56,762 bases of DNA, taken from contig CAMVJE010000010.1 of NCBI GenBank assembly GCA_947167745.1, forward strand, positions 1 through 56,762. Direction: 5' to 3'. Shown one piece after another: positions 1-6,939 of the stretch. The translations under genes and the position numbers were made by a program. Source of the stretch: an uncultured Treponema sp. (GTDB taxonomy: Bacteria; Spirochaetota; Spirochaetia; Treponematales; Treponemataceae). The notes below the pieces were generated by a model. It did not search any database. It had not been told where the DNA came from and saw nothing but the letters and a program-made list of their open reading frames with translations. How positions within the stretch are numbered: the stretch's first letter is position 1; the number at the start of each line of letters is the position of its first letter.

Positions 1-57
1 CAATTAGGTAAAACGCGAAAGCGTTTTTGATGCTCTATCCAGCTGAGCTACGGGATC
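1..57 (-). tRNA. 5' half of a tRNA-like gene, cut by the window edge
   Basis: On the minus strand, GATCCCG-TA-GCTC-AGCTGGATA-GAGC (about 57 down to 33) has the acceptor 5' strand, the TA linker and a paired D arm in tRNA order. The AGCTGGATAGAGC arm is common in arginine tRNAs. What follows does not form a 5-bp stem with a 7-base anticodon loop; instead AAAACGC-TTTC-GCGTTTT makes a tight 7-bp hairpin. The T arm and 3' acceptor lie outside the window. It may be an interrupted or odd tRNA, or a remnant. A good promoter sits directly upstream, which favours expression. The amino acid cannot be called. Confidence 0.5.
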
Positions 58-70
58 TAAAAGTGCTGAC

Positions 71-99
71 ATTATAACAAAATCTCGCTAAGATTGCAA
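71..99 (-). promoter_or_regulatory. Promoter of the tRNA-like gene, overlapping the HAD gene stop
   Basis: Minus strand TTGCAA (94-99), 17-base spacer, TATAAT (71-76), about 14 bases before the tRNA 5' end. The TAA stop of the HAD gene (72-74) lies inside the -10 box. Confidence 0.6.
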
Positions 100-734
100 A
101 CTTCTTCACTTCCAGAAACGAGAACGCCGCCCATGCCAAGTTCTATTGCCAACGCCAAGTCAATATCATAACGGTCGCCGACAGAAATGCAGTCTGAGTA
201 AGAAATTTCCCCGCTCAAAGCCACACTCGCAAGCTCCATCGCCTTGTCGAGAATCTTTTTCGAGGGCTTTGAGGCCATGCAAGTGTCCAGACCCACGATT
301 TCAGGGAAAAAGTCCGAGATTCCGATGACTTCAAGGGTTTTCCGCGCCGGCTCCACAGGATTGTTAGTCACGCAAATCATATAGAATTTTTTTGAAAGCT
401 CAGTGAGGGCTGCAATCAGTTTTTCATCTCGGCTAAGGTAATCCGCCGGATTAAAGAGCTTTTTCCGCCATTCAATGCTGGTTTCAATGGAAACACCGAA
501 GAATTTAAAGAGATTCCCCAAAGAAATTTTCTGACCATTATGTTCAGCCGCCCACTTCCGGCGGAAGTCAGCAACCATGTTCCTGGCCCCCTCAGCAGAA
601 TATCCCTTCAAAGCCGCCCAGTGACGAACCTGAGAGTCAATCTGCTCATGGGCATATTCAGGACAGGTATAAAGGGTTGAATCAATATCAAAAATCAGGA
701 TTCTGGGATTTTGCGGTAAGTTGTAAGTCTGCAT
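72..734 (-). CDS. HAD-superfamily hydrolase, pyrimidine 5'-nucleotidase-like
   Basis: A 220-residue cytosolic phosphatase of the haloacid dehalogenase superfamily. All four HAD motifs are visible: FDIDST near the N-terminus (Asp nucleophile and acid/base), TNN, a KPS lysine, and GDRYDID for magnesium. A helical cap lies between motifs I and II. The FDIDSTLY form is typical of the pyrimidine 5'-nucleotidase branch; the substrate is unknown. The longest frame begins at a TTG at 746, but the ATG at 734 follows TTGGAG by six bases and is preferred. It starts 1 base after the FGGY kinase stop, so the two are probably co-transcribed and may serve one sugar or nucleoside salvage step (inference). 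Confidence 0.85.
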   Translation of the reverse strand: MQTYNLPQNPRILIFDIDSTLYTCPEYAHEQIDSQVRHWAALKGYSAEGARNMVADFRRKWAAEHNGQKISLGNLFKFFGVSIETSIEWRKKLFNPADYLSRDEKLIAALTELSKKFYMICVTNNPVEPARKTLEVIGISDFFPEIVGLDTCMASKPSKKILDKAMELASVALSGEISYSDCISVGDRYDIDLALAIELGMGGVLVSGSEEVCNLSEILL

Positions 735-735
735 G

Positions 736-1935
736 TTAAGCTCCAATCAGTCCGAAGACAGCTTCAGGAATATCGTCAAAATCACCAAGCGCAACTCTTG
801 CTAAGATTAAATCCCCGATAAGTTCAGCGTCAGCACAGGGCATTTTTTTGATTTTAAGGCCAGTAGCTTCTTCTTTTTTGGAAATCAAGTCATCGTCAAG
901 TGCCTGACCGCCCGTAATTGTCATATAATCTGGGAAAAACTCGCCGTTAGAAAGAGCCGCCTCCTTAAGCAAATTTATTCCGTGGGAAAGCTCTGATAAA
1001 TTTCTCACAGAGGGCACAGAGTTCACAGAGGAATTTTCACTATGGGAAGAAATTTCGCACAAAGCAGACTCTCTGTGATCTCTTAGGCTCTGTGAGGAAT
1101 TTGAAACTTCAGGATTCAAAAGATAAGAAAGATTCCACAGTCCCGGAATTGCGCTGGGCAGGGTGCGTAAACCTTCTGCAAAAACCGGCTTTGAGGTACA
1201 GAGATTCAAGCCCTCGCTGCTTCCTGCCCTGTCACAGAGACGACCAGGGAAAACAGTTCCCGTGCCTAAAAGGGCTACCACGAAGTCAGGCGCGCCCGCA
1301 AAAACGAAAGTGCCTTCAAAGAGGCCTGTTGCAAGGGCGGCTTTTTCAGTCAGTTTACCTGCGAAAGAACCCATTTTTTTTAATGGCGGAATTTTTTTTA
1401 TGTCAGAATCTGAAAATCCGCAGAAGTTAAGTTCATTCTCAGTCCAGTAAGCAGGCAAAAATCTCTCTTCAGGCAAAATTGAAAGCGAAGTGCCAGTAAG
1501 CTGATAAAGTAAAAATTCCGGTGAACCGAAAATTGCCCGACTTTCTTTCCATTGAGCAGGGTATAATTTCTTAAAGGCTTTTAAGCGGGGAATAAAAAGT
1601 GATTTTGTGTTTTTGAGAAAATTTTTATCCTCTTCCTGAAAATCAGGCAAGTCTTCATTGTATAAAAAAGTCTTTCCATCCTCAGAAATGATTGTTGGGC
1701 CGTTACCACTAACACAAACAGCTTCGACTGCATAATCAGGATTTTTTTGTCTGAGTACAGTAATGGCAGCTTTTAACGCGGAAAGATAATAACGGGCAGA
1801 ATCATGCTCACTGAAGGCAGCTTGCGGAAATGTCTGCCTAGAGACAAAAATCGGAAACTTCTTCAGATTGTCAGGCAGAAGAGCCGCCTTGAGAGAGGAA
1901 GTTCCAATATCAATGCAAAGAATCGTATCGGTCAT
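736..1935 (-). CDS. FGGY-family carbohydrate kinase (xylulokinase-like), short, with an in-frame repeat
   Basis: A 399-residue sugar kinase with the FGGY/actin fold. The N-terminal phosphate-binding motif is DIGTSSLKAAL; a second is GAPDFVVALLGTG near the middle and a third is ITGGQALDD near the C-terminus. FGGY kinases are usually about 480-520 residues, so this is a short member with a reduced C-terminal half. Residues about 279-313 are a Ser/Arg/Glu-rich, low-complexity stretch encoded by a palindromic repeat (998-1101) also found near 52501, so the peptide looks like an insertion. The sugar substrate cannot be told. The ATG at 1935 has no Shine-Dalgarno sequence and lies just after the three-hairpin element that ends prs. 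Confidence 0.8.
   Translation of the reverse strand: MTDTILCIDIGTSSLKAALLPDNLKKFPIFVSRQTFPQAAFSEHDSARYYLSALKAAITVLRQKNPDYAVEAVCVSGNGPTIISEDGKTFLYNEDLPDFQEEDKNFLKNTKSLFIPRLKAFKKLYPAQWKESRAIFGSPEFLLYQLTGTSLSILPEERFLPAYWTENELNFCGFSDSDIKKIPPLKKMGSFAGKLTEKAALATGLFEGTFVFAGAPDFVVALLGTGTVFPGRLCDRAGSSEGLNLCTSKPVFAEGLRTLPSAIPGLWNLSYLLNPEVSNSSQSLRDHRESALCEISSHSENSSVNSVPSVRNLSELSHGINLLKEAALSNGEFFPDYMTITGGQALDDDLISKKEEATGLKIKKMPCADAELIGDLILARVALGDFDDIPEAVFGLIGA
998..1101 (-). repeat. Palindromic dispersed repeat, family A, copy 1, inside the FGGY kinase
   Basis: Minus strand ends are AAATTCCTCACAGAG and CTCTGTGAGAAATTT, an imperfect terminal inverted repeat. The right half carries CTCTGTGAACTCTGTG. The second copy at 52501-52589, read on the same strand, matches in both arms (CCTCACAGAG, CACAGAGAGT, CTCTGTGAACTCTGTG, CTCTGTGAG) and differs in the centre. 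The copy is read through in frame by the kinase. Confidence 0.8.
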
Positions 1936-1947
1936 AAAAACAAAATG

Positions 1948-2035
1948 CGCCGCACGGATGCGGCGTAAATGACAGGAGAGAATTTTCTGAAAGGAAATTC
2001 TCGTACGAATCAGAAATTACAGGATGTAATTTCTG
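1948..2035 (-). repeat. Three-hairpin element, copy 1, directly downstream of prs
   Basis: Read from prs: hairpin CAGAAATTAC/GTAATTTCTG (2011-2035), hairpin GAGAATTT/AAATTCTC (1978-2002), then GC-rich CGCCGC-ATCCGT-GCGGCG (1948-1965) followed by ATTTTGTTTTT. The last hairpin should act as the prs terminator. The same three hairpins in the same order and orientation follow cheB at 43003-43109. Confidence 0.8.
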
Positions 2036-2041
2036 TTCGAG

Positions 2042-3316
2042 TTACTCAGTTTTCTCTGCTTTTGCAGCAGCGTCGTTGTCTTTCTTAATCAATTTGTCGA
2101 TAATCGTGCGGTTATCGAGGAGATCGCTCAAAGACTGGTCGTGATGGATTCGAGTGATGACATTTGCGAAAAGGCCAGTGACATTGGTTGAGATGAACCA
2201 TTCTTTGTCTTTAAGATTTGAGTGATAGACAGCGTTTGTACCGATTACGCGGTAGAAAAGGCCGTCCTTGTATGCCTGATCGAAAAGTTCGATTGCGTTT
2301 CCGCTGAAGAATGGAAGGGAAATTGCGGCGATGACTTTTGTGGCTCCGTTGTTGTGCAAGAATTCCATTGCCTTAAGGAGAGTACCACCGGTACCAAGCA
2401 TATCGTCTGCCAGGAAAGCGACTTTGCCTTTAACATCACCAAGAAGTTTGACGCTCTTAATGTTGGTATTTTTTGCGTCCTGAGTAACAACTGAATAATC
2501 CCGCTCTTTGTAAATCATTGCCAGAGGAACTTTGAGACCTGTAGCGTAGAATTTATTTCGGTCGATGGCACCTGTGTCTGGAGAAACGACTACCAAATCC
2601 TCTTTATTTGGACCTGTGAGGTTTACGACTTTTGCAAGCTCCCGGATAATCTGATATGAAGCGTGCAGGTTGTCGAGATATGTTGTATTAAAAGCATTTA
2701 CGATTTCGCGAGAGTGGATGTCCAAAGTGATTACTCGCGTGACATGCTTGAGCTCGTAGATGTGGCAGAGAAGAGCTGCCGTAAGACCTTCACGGCTCTT
2801 CTTTTTGTGCTGGCGGCTGTATGGGAAAGCAGGAAGAACAAGTGTGATTGATTTTGCACCTGCCTGCTGAACAGCATCGATTGTAACGAGAAGGGTCATT
2901 ACATGGTCGTTTACAGAAAAATTGACCATATTCTTTCCGCCGTTCATTGGAATCGGCTCGTGATTTTCGGCATCCTGGAAAATATAGATATCCTTACCAC
3001 GGACACAATCTAAAAGTTCAGCTTTAACTTCGCCGTTTGCAAACCAGGTGAACTGGGTGTTAATTTTAAAAACCGGCGGACGATATTTGTCGGTCTGGCC
3101 ACGAACTACCAAGTCAGAAGTGGCAAGGTCGTTTCGGAAATTGATATCCTGGACCAATTTGTCCTTTTCGAGATTGTATCGTTTTGAAATTACATCACTT
3201 TTAAGAGCAAAACGATGTTTGTACATGTGGCGCAAATGTGCGATAACTTCGTCTGCAAAAACAGCTCCACCCGGACAAGCAACAACACCAAGATTGGTCG
3301 GTTCAGAATACGGCAT
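2042..3316 (-). CDS. prs: Ribose-phosphate diphosphokinase, long spirochaete type
   Basis: PRPP synthetase makes 5-phosphoribosyl diphosphate from ribose 5-phosphate and ATP for nucleotide, His and Trp synthesis. The protein is 424 residues against about 315 for the classical enzyme; extra sequence lies at the N-terminus and near the C-terminus. Visible motifs: YSRQHKKKSREGLTAAL (ATP and flexible-loop region), TLDIHSREIVNAF, VVSPDTGAIDRNKF, and the PRPP loop ADDMLGTGGTLLKAM. The loop has Gly where the classical DDMIDTGGT has Asp, so this is a divergent class. The longest frame starts at a TTG at 3328; the ATG at 3316 has GGAG six bases upstream and is preferred. The gene has its own consensus promoter. 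Confidence 0.9.
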   Translation of the reverse strand: MPYSEPTNLGVVACPGGAVFADEVIAHLRHMYKHRFALKSDVISKRYNLEKDKLVQDINFRNDLATSDLVVRGQTDKYRPPVFKINTQFTWFANGEVKAELLDCVRGKDIYIFQDAENHEPIPMNGGKNMVNFSVNDHVMTLLVTIDAVQQAGAKSITLVLPAFPYSRQHKKKSREGLTAALLCHIYELKHVTRVITLDIHSREIVNAFNTTYLDNLHASYQIIRELAKVVNLTGPNKEDLVVVSPDTGAIDRNKFYATGLKVPLAMIYKERDYSVVTQDAKNTNIKSVKLLGDVKGKVAFLADDMLGTGGTLLKAMEFLHNNGATKVIAAISLPFFSGNAIELFDQAYKDGLFYRVIGTNAVYHSNLKDKEWFISTNVTGLFANVITRIHHDQSLSDLLDNRTIIDKLIKKDNDAAAKAEKTE

Positions 3317-3343
3317 TTTAATCTCCAAAAAATTCGATATCTT

Positions 3344-3372
3344 ATTTTATCTTTTTAAGGAAGTGTGGTCAA
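3344..3372 (-). promoter_or_regulatory. prs promoter
   Basis: Minus strand TTGACC (3367-3372), 17-base spacer, TAAAAT (3344-3349). It lies 28 bases before the prs ATG, leaving room for the GGAG leader. Confidence 0.7.
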
Positions 3373-3451
3373 TAAACAAGACCAAATACTTGAAAATATT
3401 GCACTTTATCGCGGATAGTGACGGACTTATCTTTATCTAAAGTAAAAATTT

Positions 3452-3460
3452 TGCTATACT
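3452..3460 (+). promoter_or_regulatory. Extended -10 promoter giving a probable leaderless transcript (metallo-hydrolase)
   Basis: TGCTATACT ends 7 bases before the ATG at 3468. No good -35 is seen and there is no Shine-Dalgarno sequence. Confidence 0.6.
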
Positions 3461-3467
3461 AGATGCC

Positions 3468-4388
3468 ATGAAAATGACTTTAATGGGAACCGGAACAAGT
3501 CACGGAGTTCCAGTTATCGGCTGCACTTGCCCAGTATGCACATCTTCTGATCCTCACAACACAAGGCTTCGTTGCAGCGCCCTGGTGGAAGAGGCAAATC
3601 AGCACTTTCTCATTGATGTGGGGCCGGATTTCAGAACTCAGGCACTCAAATACAAAATCTGCCGCCTGGACGCCGTTTTCATCACTCATTCCCATGCAGA
3701 CCATCTTCACGGAATCGATGATTTGCGCATTTTCAGCCACAAAAATTCATTCGCCATGAGCCGTGACCGCGTAATTGCTGAAAAATACCCCGAAACCAGC
3801 GGGGAAGGCCTGCCAGTCTACACCAGCGAGCGCACCAAGGGCTACATTCACCAGCGTTTCCCCTACATTTTCGTAGATCATGATAAAGGAGGCGGAATTC
3901 CAAAGCTCCACCTCATTCCAATCGACCAGAATACCAGTGAAAATCCTCTTTTACTCGGTGAGGAAGAAAAAATCCAGGTCGTGCAAATTCCCATGCTGCA
4001 CGGAAACCATCACACCAACGGTTATGTTTTCAGCCACGGCGCAAAGGATCAAAAAAAAGGAATCGCCTACCTCACTGACTGCAATTTCATCAGCGACCAG
4101 TCAATTTCTGAAGTCATAAAAGCCGGCGGTCAGATTGAGCACCTTGTAATCGACGCCCTGCGCGAAAAAGAGCATTCAAGCCACTGTAATTTTTTGCAGG
4201 CTCTGGCCTATGCCGAGAGAATCGGAGCAAGGCACACCTGGTTCACACACATCACCCACGATATGAGCCACGAGCAGATTCAGGAATACATCAAGGCCCA
4301 TTTAATCAATTTTCCGAAACTCTCACAAATCGTCAGCGAAGGCGGAAGCGTCTCCCCTGCCTATGACGGCCTTGTCCTTGAAGCATAA
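3468..4388 (+). CDS. MBL-fold metallo-hydrolase, PhnP-like
   Basis: A 306-residue cytosolic hydrolase of the metallo-beta-lactamase fold. It opens with MKMTLMGTGTSHGVP and GCTCPVCTSSD, the layout of the PhnP/RNase Z-like branch in which the Cys pair can bind a structural zinc. The metal site is HSHADHLHGIDD near residue 70, with further ligands at HGNHHTNGY, LTDCN and WFTHITHD. PhnP itself is a phosphodiesterase acting on cyclic ribose phosphates; no phn genes are nearby, so the substrate is open. The start follows the -10 box by only 7 bases. A GC-rich repeat follows the stop. Confidence 0.85.
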   Translation: MKMTLMGTGTSHGVPVIGCTCPVCTSSDPHNTRLRCSALVEEANQHFLIDVGPDFRTQALKYKICRLDAVFITHSHADHLHGIDDLRIFSHKNSFAMSRDRVIAEKYPETSGEGLPVYTSERTKGYIHQRFPYIFVDHDKGGGIPKLHLIPIDQNTSENPLLLGEEEKIQVVQIPMLHGNHHTNGYVFSHGAKDQKKGIAYLTDCNFISDQSISEVIKAGGQIEHLVIDALREKEHSSHCNFLQALAYAERIGARHTWFTHITHDMSHEQIQEYIKAHLINFPKLSQIVSEGGSVSPAYDGLVLEA

Positions 4389-4502
4389 TGCTGCGCCCGC
4401 CGTGTAGTGGTGGCAGAGCCAGTCGCGCCCTTTAAGCGAAGCGTGGGCAGCGACCGAGGGTTACCGAGCCACGGAAGGGCGGTTGGCACTTGATTGCGCC
4501 AT
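4389..4502 (-). repeat. GC-rich intergenic repeat, copy 1
   Basis: On the minus strand this shares blocks with 12302-12420 in the same order: GGCGCA, CCTTCCGTGGCT, and a CACTACACG block near the far end. It is clearly richer in GC than its neighbours and has no credible reading frame. It lies after the metallo-hydrolase stop and before the rpmB promoter. Confidence 0.65.
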
Positions 4503-4531
4503 AAAAATTCACGGATTTTGGCTCTTTCATA

Positions 4532-4560
4532 TTGACAGTATACAGTGTTTTTCATATACT
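4532..4560 (+). promoter_or_regulatory. rpmB promoter with an overlapping inverted repeat
   Basis: TTGACA (4532-4537), 17-base spacer, TATACT (4555-4560): a near-consensus sigma-70 promoter. ACAGTATA (4535-4542) and TATACTGT (4555-4562) form a perfect inverted repeat with centres two helical turns apart, overlapping both promoter boxes, so an operator is possible. Confidence 0.75.
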
Positions 4561-4603
4561 GTTTGAACTTAATTTGTATTCAATTTTTAGGTAGGTATAA
4601 ATC

Positions 4604-4837
4604 ATGTCTAGAGTTTGTGATATCTGCGGAAAAGGTTCTCAGTCTGGTAACAGAGTTAGTAAATCATACAACCACACACGCCACACTTGGAGACCAAACA
4701 TCATCAAGGTAAAGACAGAAGATTTCGGAAGAACAGAAACATTGAATGTCTGCACACGCTGCTACCGCTCAGGTTTCGTTACAAAGAAAATCACAGTCGT
4801 TCCTGCAAACGCTGGCGCTCCAGTAGCTGCCAACTAA
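4604..4837 (+). CDS. rpmB: 50S ribosomal protein L28
   Basis: A 77-residue large-subunit ribosomal protein, full length for the family. The L28 signature MSRVCDICGKGSQSGNRVSKS opens the protein and RRWRPN-type sequence appears as HTWRPNI. Cys pairs CDIC and CTRC are those of the zinc-binding form of L28. It is transcribed alone from a strong promoter with a 5' leader of about 37 bases carrying an AGGTAGG Shine-Dalgarno-like stretch, and ends in an intrinsic terminator. Zinc-binding L28 proteins can be zinc-responsive in some bacteria, but no second copy is seen here. Confidence 0.95.
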   Translation: MSRVCDICGKGSQSGNRVSKSYNHTRHTWRPNIIKVKTEDFGRTETLNVCTRCYRSGFVTKKITVVPANAGAPVAAN

Positions 4838-4860
4838 TTCAATTTTTACAGTTGAATGAA

Positions 4861-4891
4861 CCCACCGTAAAACACGGTGGGATTTTTTTTT
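4861..4891 (+). terminator. rpmB intrinsic terminator
   Basis: CCCACCGT/ACGGTGGG stem with a five-base loop (4861-4881) followed by a run of nine T. It also separates rpmB from the convergent gene ending at 4893. Confidence 0.9.
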
Positions 4892-4892
4892 G

Positions 4893-5291
4893 CTAATCTC
4901 GTGTTACTAAAAGAGCACACAAAATGATTACATGCATTGCAAAGTCGTAGAACCATGAGAGGAAATTGTTGAAATTTCCGTGGATGAAATCTGCGAGGAC
5001 GATTGCAATTGCCCAGACGATTACGATAATCAGCTTAAGGATTGTGCCAAGAGAACCTACCCGGTCACCAATGAAGAGCTGGAGAATAATGAAAATTCCC
5101 GAGAGCAATTCAATTACGCCGAAAACGATGCCCATAATCTTTGCGAAGTCACCGCTAAAGATACTTTTGATTGCCTTGCAGCCGAAGTCACCACCTCCCT
5201 GCAAAGCCCAGATTCCGCCGATAGCAAGAAGCGCGCCAACAGCGATGTTGAGGATAAGCCAGAAAAGACTTATCTGAGATTTTTTAGCCAT
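4893..5291 (-). CDS. Small four-helix membrane protein, function unknown
   Basis: A 132-residue protein with about four hydrophobic segments (residues ~10-30, 48-70, 80-102, 112-130) and short loops. No enzyme motif is visible. The start is well supported: AAAGGAGG lies 5 bases before the ATG at 5291, inside the end of the upstream ASCH gene, with which it overlaps by 8 bases. It is the last gene of a four-gene overlapping cluster. I do not recognise the family. Confidence 0.8.
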   Translation of the reverse strand: MAKKSQISLFWLILNIAVGALLAIGGIWALQGGGDFGCKAIKSIFSGDFAKIMGIVFGVIELLSGIFIILQLFIGDRVGSLGTILKLIIVIVWAIAIVLADFIHGNFNNFLSWFYDFAMHVIILCALLVTRD

Positions 5292-5751
5292 TACAGCCTC
5301 CTTTATAAATTACACGGAATATCTCGCAGACGATTTTGCTGTCTTCGCGGACTTCAAACCCGCACAAATCAGCTTCATCTTCAAGAAACTCCCGCATTTT
5401 ATCCTGCCAGTCAGAAAGGTTTTCATTCTCTCCGTCCCGAGCCGCCAAATCCCAGGGGATTTCATTAAAAGGAATCACACTTACATTTGTAACCTCAAGA
5501 ATTGCGACCGGCTCTTCCCTTGAATCGAGCACTACATACACTTCACCTGCCACAGGTATTGTCTCACGGTTAATCTCAAAAGAATCAAAGGGCGTAAAGG
5601 TGGCGGTTTTTGCCCCAGAAAGGACAAGAGAAAGCTGCGCCTGACCGGTAAAGCCTGAATCCTCAAAAACAAGCTCCCCGGAATACACTGCATTTTCTGC
5701 ATTTTGCTTTGTTGCATTAAGGTAAGATTTCCAGAATTCTGCTGTCGTCAT
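5284..5751 (-). CDS. ASCH domain protein
   Basis: A 155-residue cytosolic protein. The middle (about 25-85) has the ASCH pattern: LVLSGAKTATFT, followed by a beta strand with GEVYVVLD and EEPVAILEVT, then a segment containing DLAARDGENENLSDW near 105. ASCH domains share the PUA-like fold and are thought to bind RNA; some members are amidohydrolases or ribonucleases. The gene shares TAATG with the upstream gene's stop, and its own end overlaps the next start by 8 bases, so translation is likely coupled. The role in this cluster is unknown. Confidence 0.85.
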   Translation of the reverse strand: MTTAEFWKSYLNATKQNAENAVYSGELVFEDSGFTGQAQLSLVLSGAKTATFTPFDSFEINRETIPVAGEVYVVLDSREEPVAILEVTNVSVIPFNEIPWDLAARDGENENLSDWQDKMREFLEDEADLCGFEVREDSKIVCEIFRVIYKGGCNG

Positions 5752-6056
5752 TATTTTCTCCCGCTTTTTGAAAGCATGATGATAAAAGCTATAATCACGA
5801 AAAGGCTTGGCAGCACCGAGAGGACAAGCTGAACCAGGGGAATTTCATTTCCCAAAATTGAGATTTCTTTTGCCGTCACGAAGCCAAGTTTTAAGAGCAG
5901 GTCGAAGACGATGGCCGAATAGCCGGTGACCGCAGCAAAAACGAGAAACATCCATGAAAAGTCCCTCGTTTTACTCCAAAGCATAATGGCAAGAAAAGCG
6001 ATAATTCCGCCGAGAACAAGTTTTATTATAAAAAAGATTATTTCAGTTTCAGTCAT
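5751..6056 (-). CDS. Small three-helix membrane protein, function unknown
   Basis: A 101-residue protein with three hydrophobic segments (about 6-26, 34-54 and 75-95) and a basic C-terminal tail. No motif tells a function. It overlaps the upstream gene by 8 bases and meets the ASCH gene in a TAATG stop/start. It is unrelated in length and sequence to the 132-residue membrane protein at the end of the same cluster. Confidence 0.75.
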   Translation of the reverse strand: MTETEIIFFIIKLVLGGIIAFLAIMLWSKTRDFSWMFLVFAAVTGYSAIVFDLLLKLGFVTAKEISILGNEIPLVQLVLSVLPSLFVIIAFIIMLSKSGRK

Positions 6057-6873
6057 AGATGAATGGATTCTTCTGAAGTTTAGAGAAAACGCCTTTGTCA
6101 GAGCCGAAAGGAACTATTGAAGGCTGATTATAATCAGGGGAGACCAGTAACTGACAGTCAAGACAATGACGGACAAAATCAGCGTATTTTTCTTCCGGGA
6201 CTTTGGGGAAGAGATATGGCCCCTTGCGCTCCCAGTATTTTGTGATAATCTGGTCGTAAATAAACCAGTGTTTTTCTTCCCGCTCCTGCAAGGCCTTGAT
6301 TAAGTCGTAAATTGAGCGGGTGACAGCAGCGCACAAGGCCGAAGGAAGGAAAACTTGATTTTGGAAAGCAGCATTTTGAGTAAGTGTTGATAAAACTTCG
6401 TCGGAAGATTTTACTGCAAGAATATAAATATCACATGCCCAGGGAAGAGGCGGTGCAAAAACAATGCAGTTCACTTTGCGCCAGTCTACTTCGGCTGGAT
6501 TCCAGGGGCGGAATACGCTGGTACTTTGGGCAGAAAGAGAAATTGCCGCTTCCAAAGCCGCCTGCTTGCCAGAGAAAGTGAATGCCTTTCGCTCATCGCC
6601 AAAAAGTGCTGAAAGAGCGCGGTCAAGCTGACTTCTTTCGAGGCCAGAAGGTGAAGAAAAATCAGTAAAATAGCTGCCTAGAGCACCCCTCTCCAGGACA
6701 TTCTTAAAAACCGTGAAGACTGAGCCACCCCAACCCAAAATTGCCCGCCCACCTTCCTGATATAAGTCCGTGAGCCGAAGACCTTTTGCAGTATAAAGAA
6801 AACACTTTCGGGCGCGCTTTACCGTGCCGAAGCGAGAATAGATTTCATGTGCGAGTTCAACTTTTTGAGTCAT
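6049..6873 (-). CDS. Conserved protein with aminotransferase-like N-terminal sequence, function unknown
   Basis: A 274-residue protein, first gene of the four-gene cluster. The N-terminal stretch LYTAKGLRLTDLYQEGGR followed by AILGWGG resembles the start of class III aminotransferases (a D-x-x-x-G-x-x-x-LG loop), and TFSGKQAALEAAI resembles the small-to-large domain transition, but I cannot place a catalytic Schiff-base lysine. It is much shorter than a functional class III enzyme (about 400). A degenerate or regulatory relative is one reading; confidence in that is low, while the reading frame itself is well supported by its overlap with the next gene. The start lies 9 bases after a TGCTATAAT box. 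Confidence 0.75.
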   Translation of the reverse strand: MTQKVELAHEIYSRFGTVKRARKCFLYTAKGLRLTDLYQEGGRAILGWGGSVFTVFKNVLERGALGSYFTDFSSPSGLERSQLDRALSALFGDERKAFTFSGKQAALEAAISLSAQSTSVFRPWNPAEVDWRKVNCIVFAPPLPWACDIYILAVKSSDEVLSTLTQNAAFQNQVFLPSALCAAVTRSIYDLIKALQEREEKHWFIYDQIITKYWERKGPYLFPKVPEEKYADFVRHCLDCQLLVSPDYNQPSIVPFGSDKGVFSKLQKNPFIYD

Positions 6874-6882
6874 TTGATTTTT

Positions 6883-6891
6883 ATTATAGCA
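6883..6891 (-). promoter_or_regulatory. Extended -10 promoter of the four-gene cluster, probable leaderless transcript
   Basis: Minus strand TGCTATAAT ends 9 bases before the ATG at 6873. There is no Shine-Dalgarno sequence. Confidence 0.6.
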
Positions 6892-6939
6892 GAAAAGTGA
6901 TTGTAATGATAGAATAATATATATTTTTTTGGAGTAAAT

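Noticed and set aside
736..1935. The FGGY kinase as a pseudogene
   Set aside because: It is short and carries an insert, but the frame is open, the phosphate-binding motifs remain and the downstream gene is coupled to it.
6049..6873. A functional class III aminotransferase
   Set aside because: It is too short and I cannot place the Schiff-base lysine; only the N-terminal pattern is similar.
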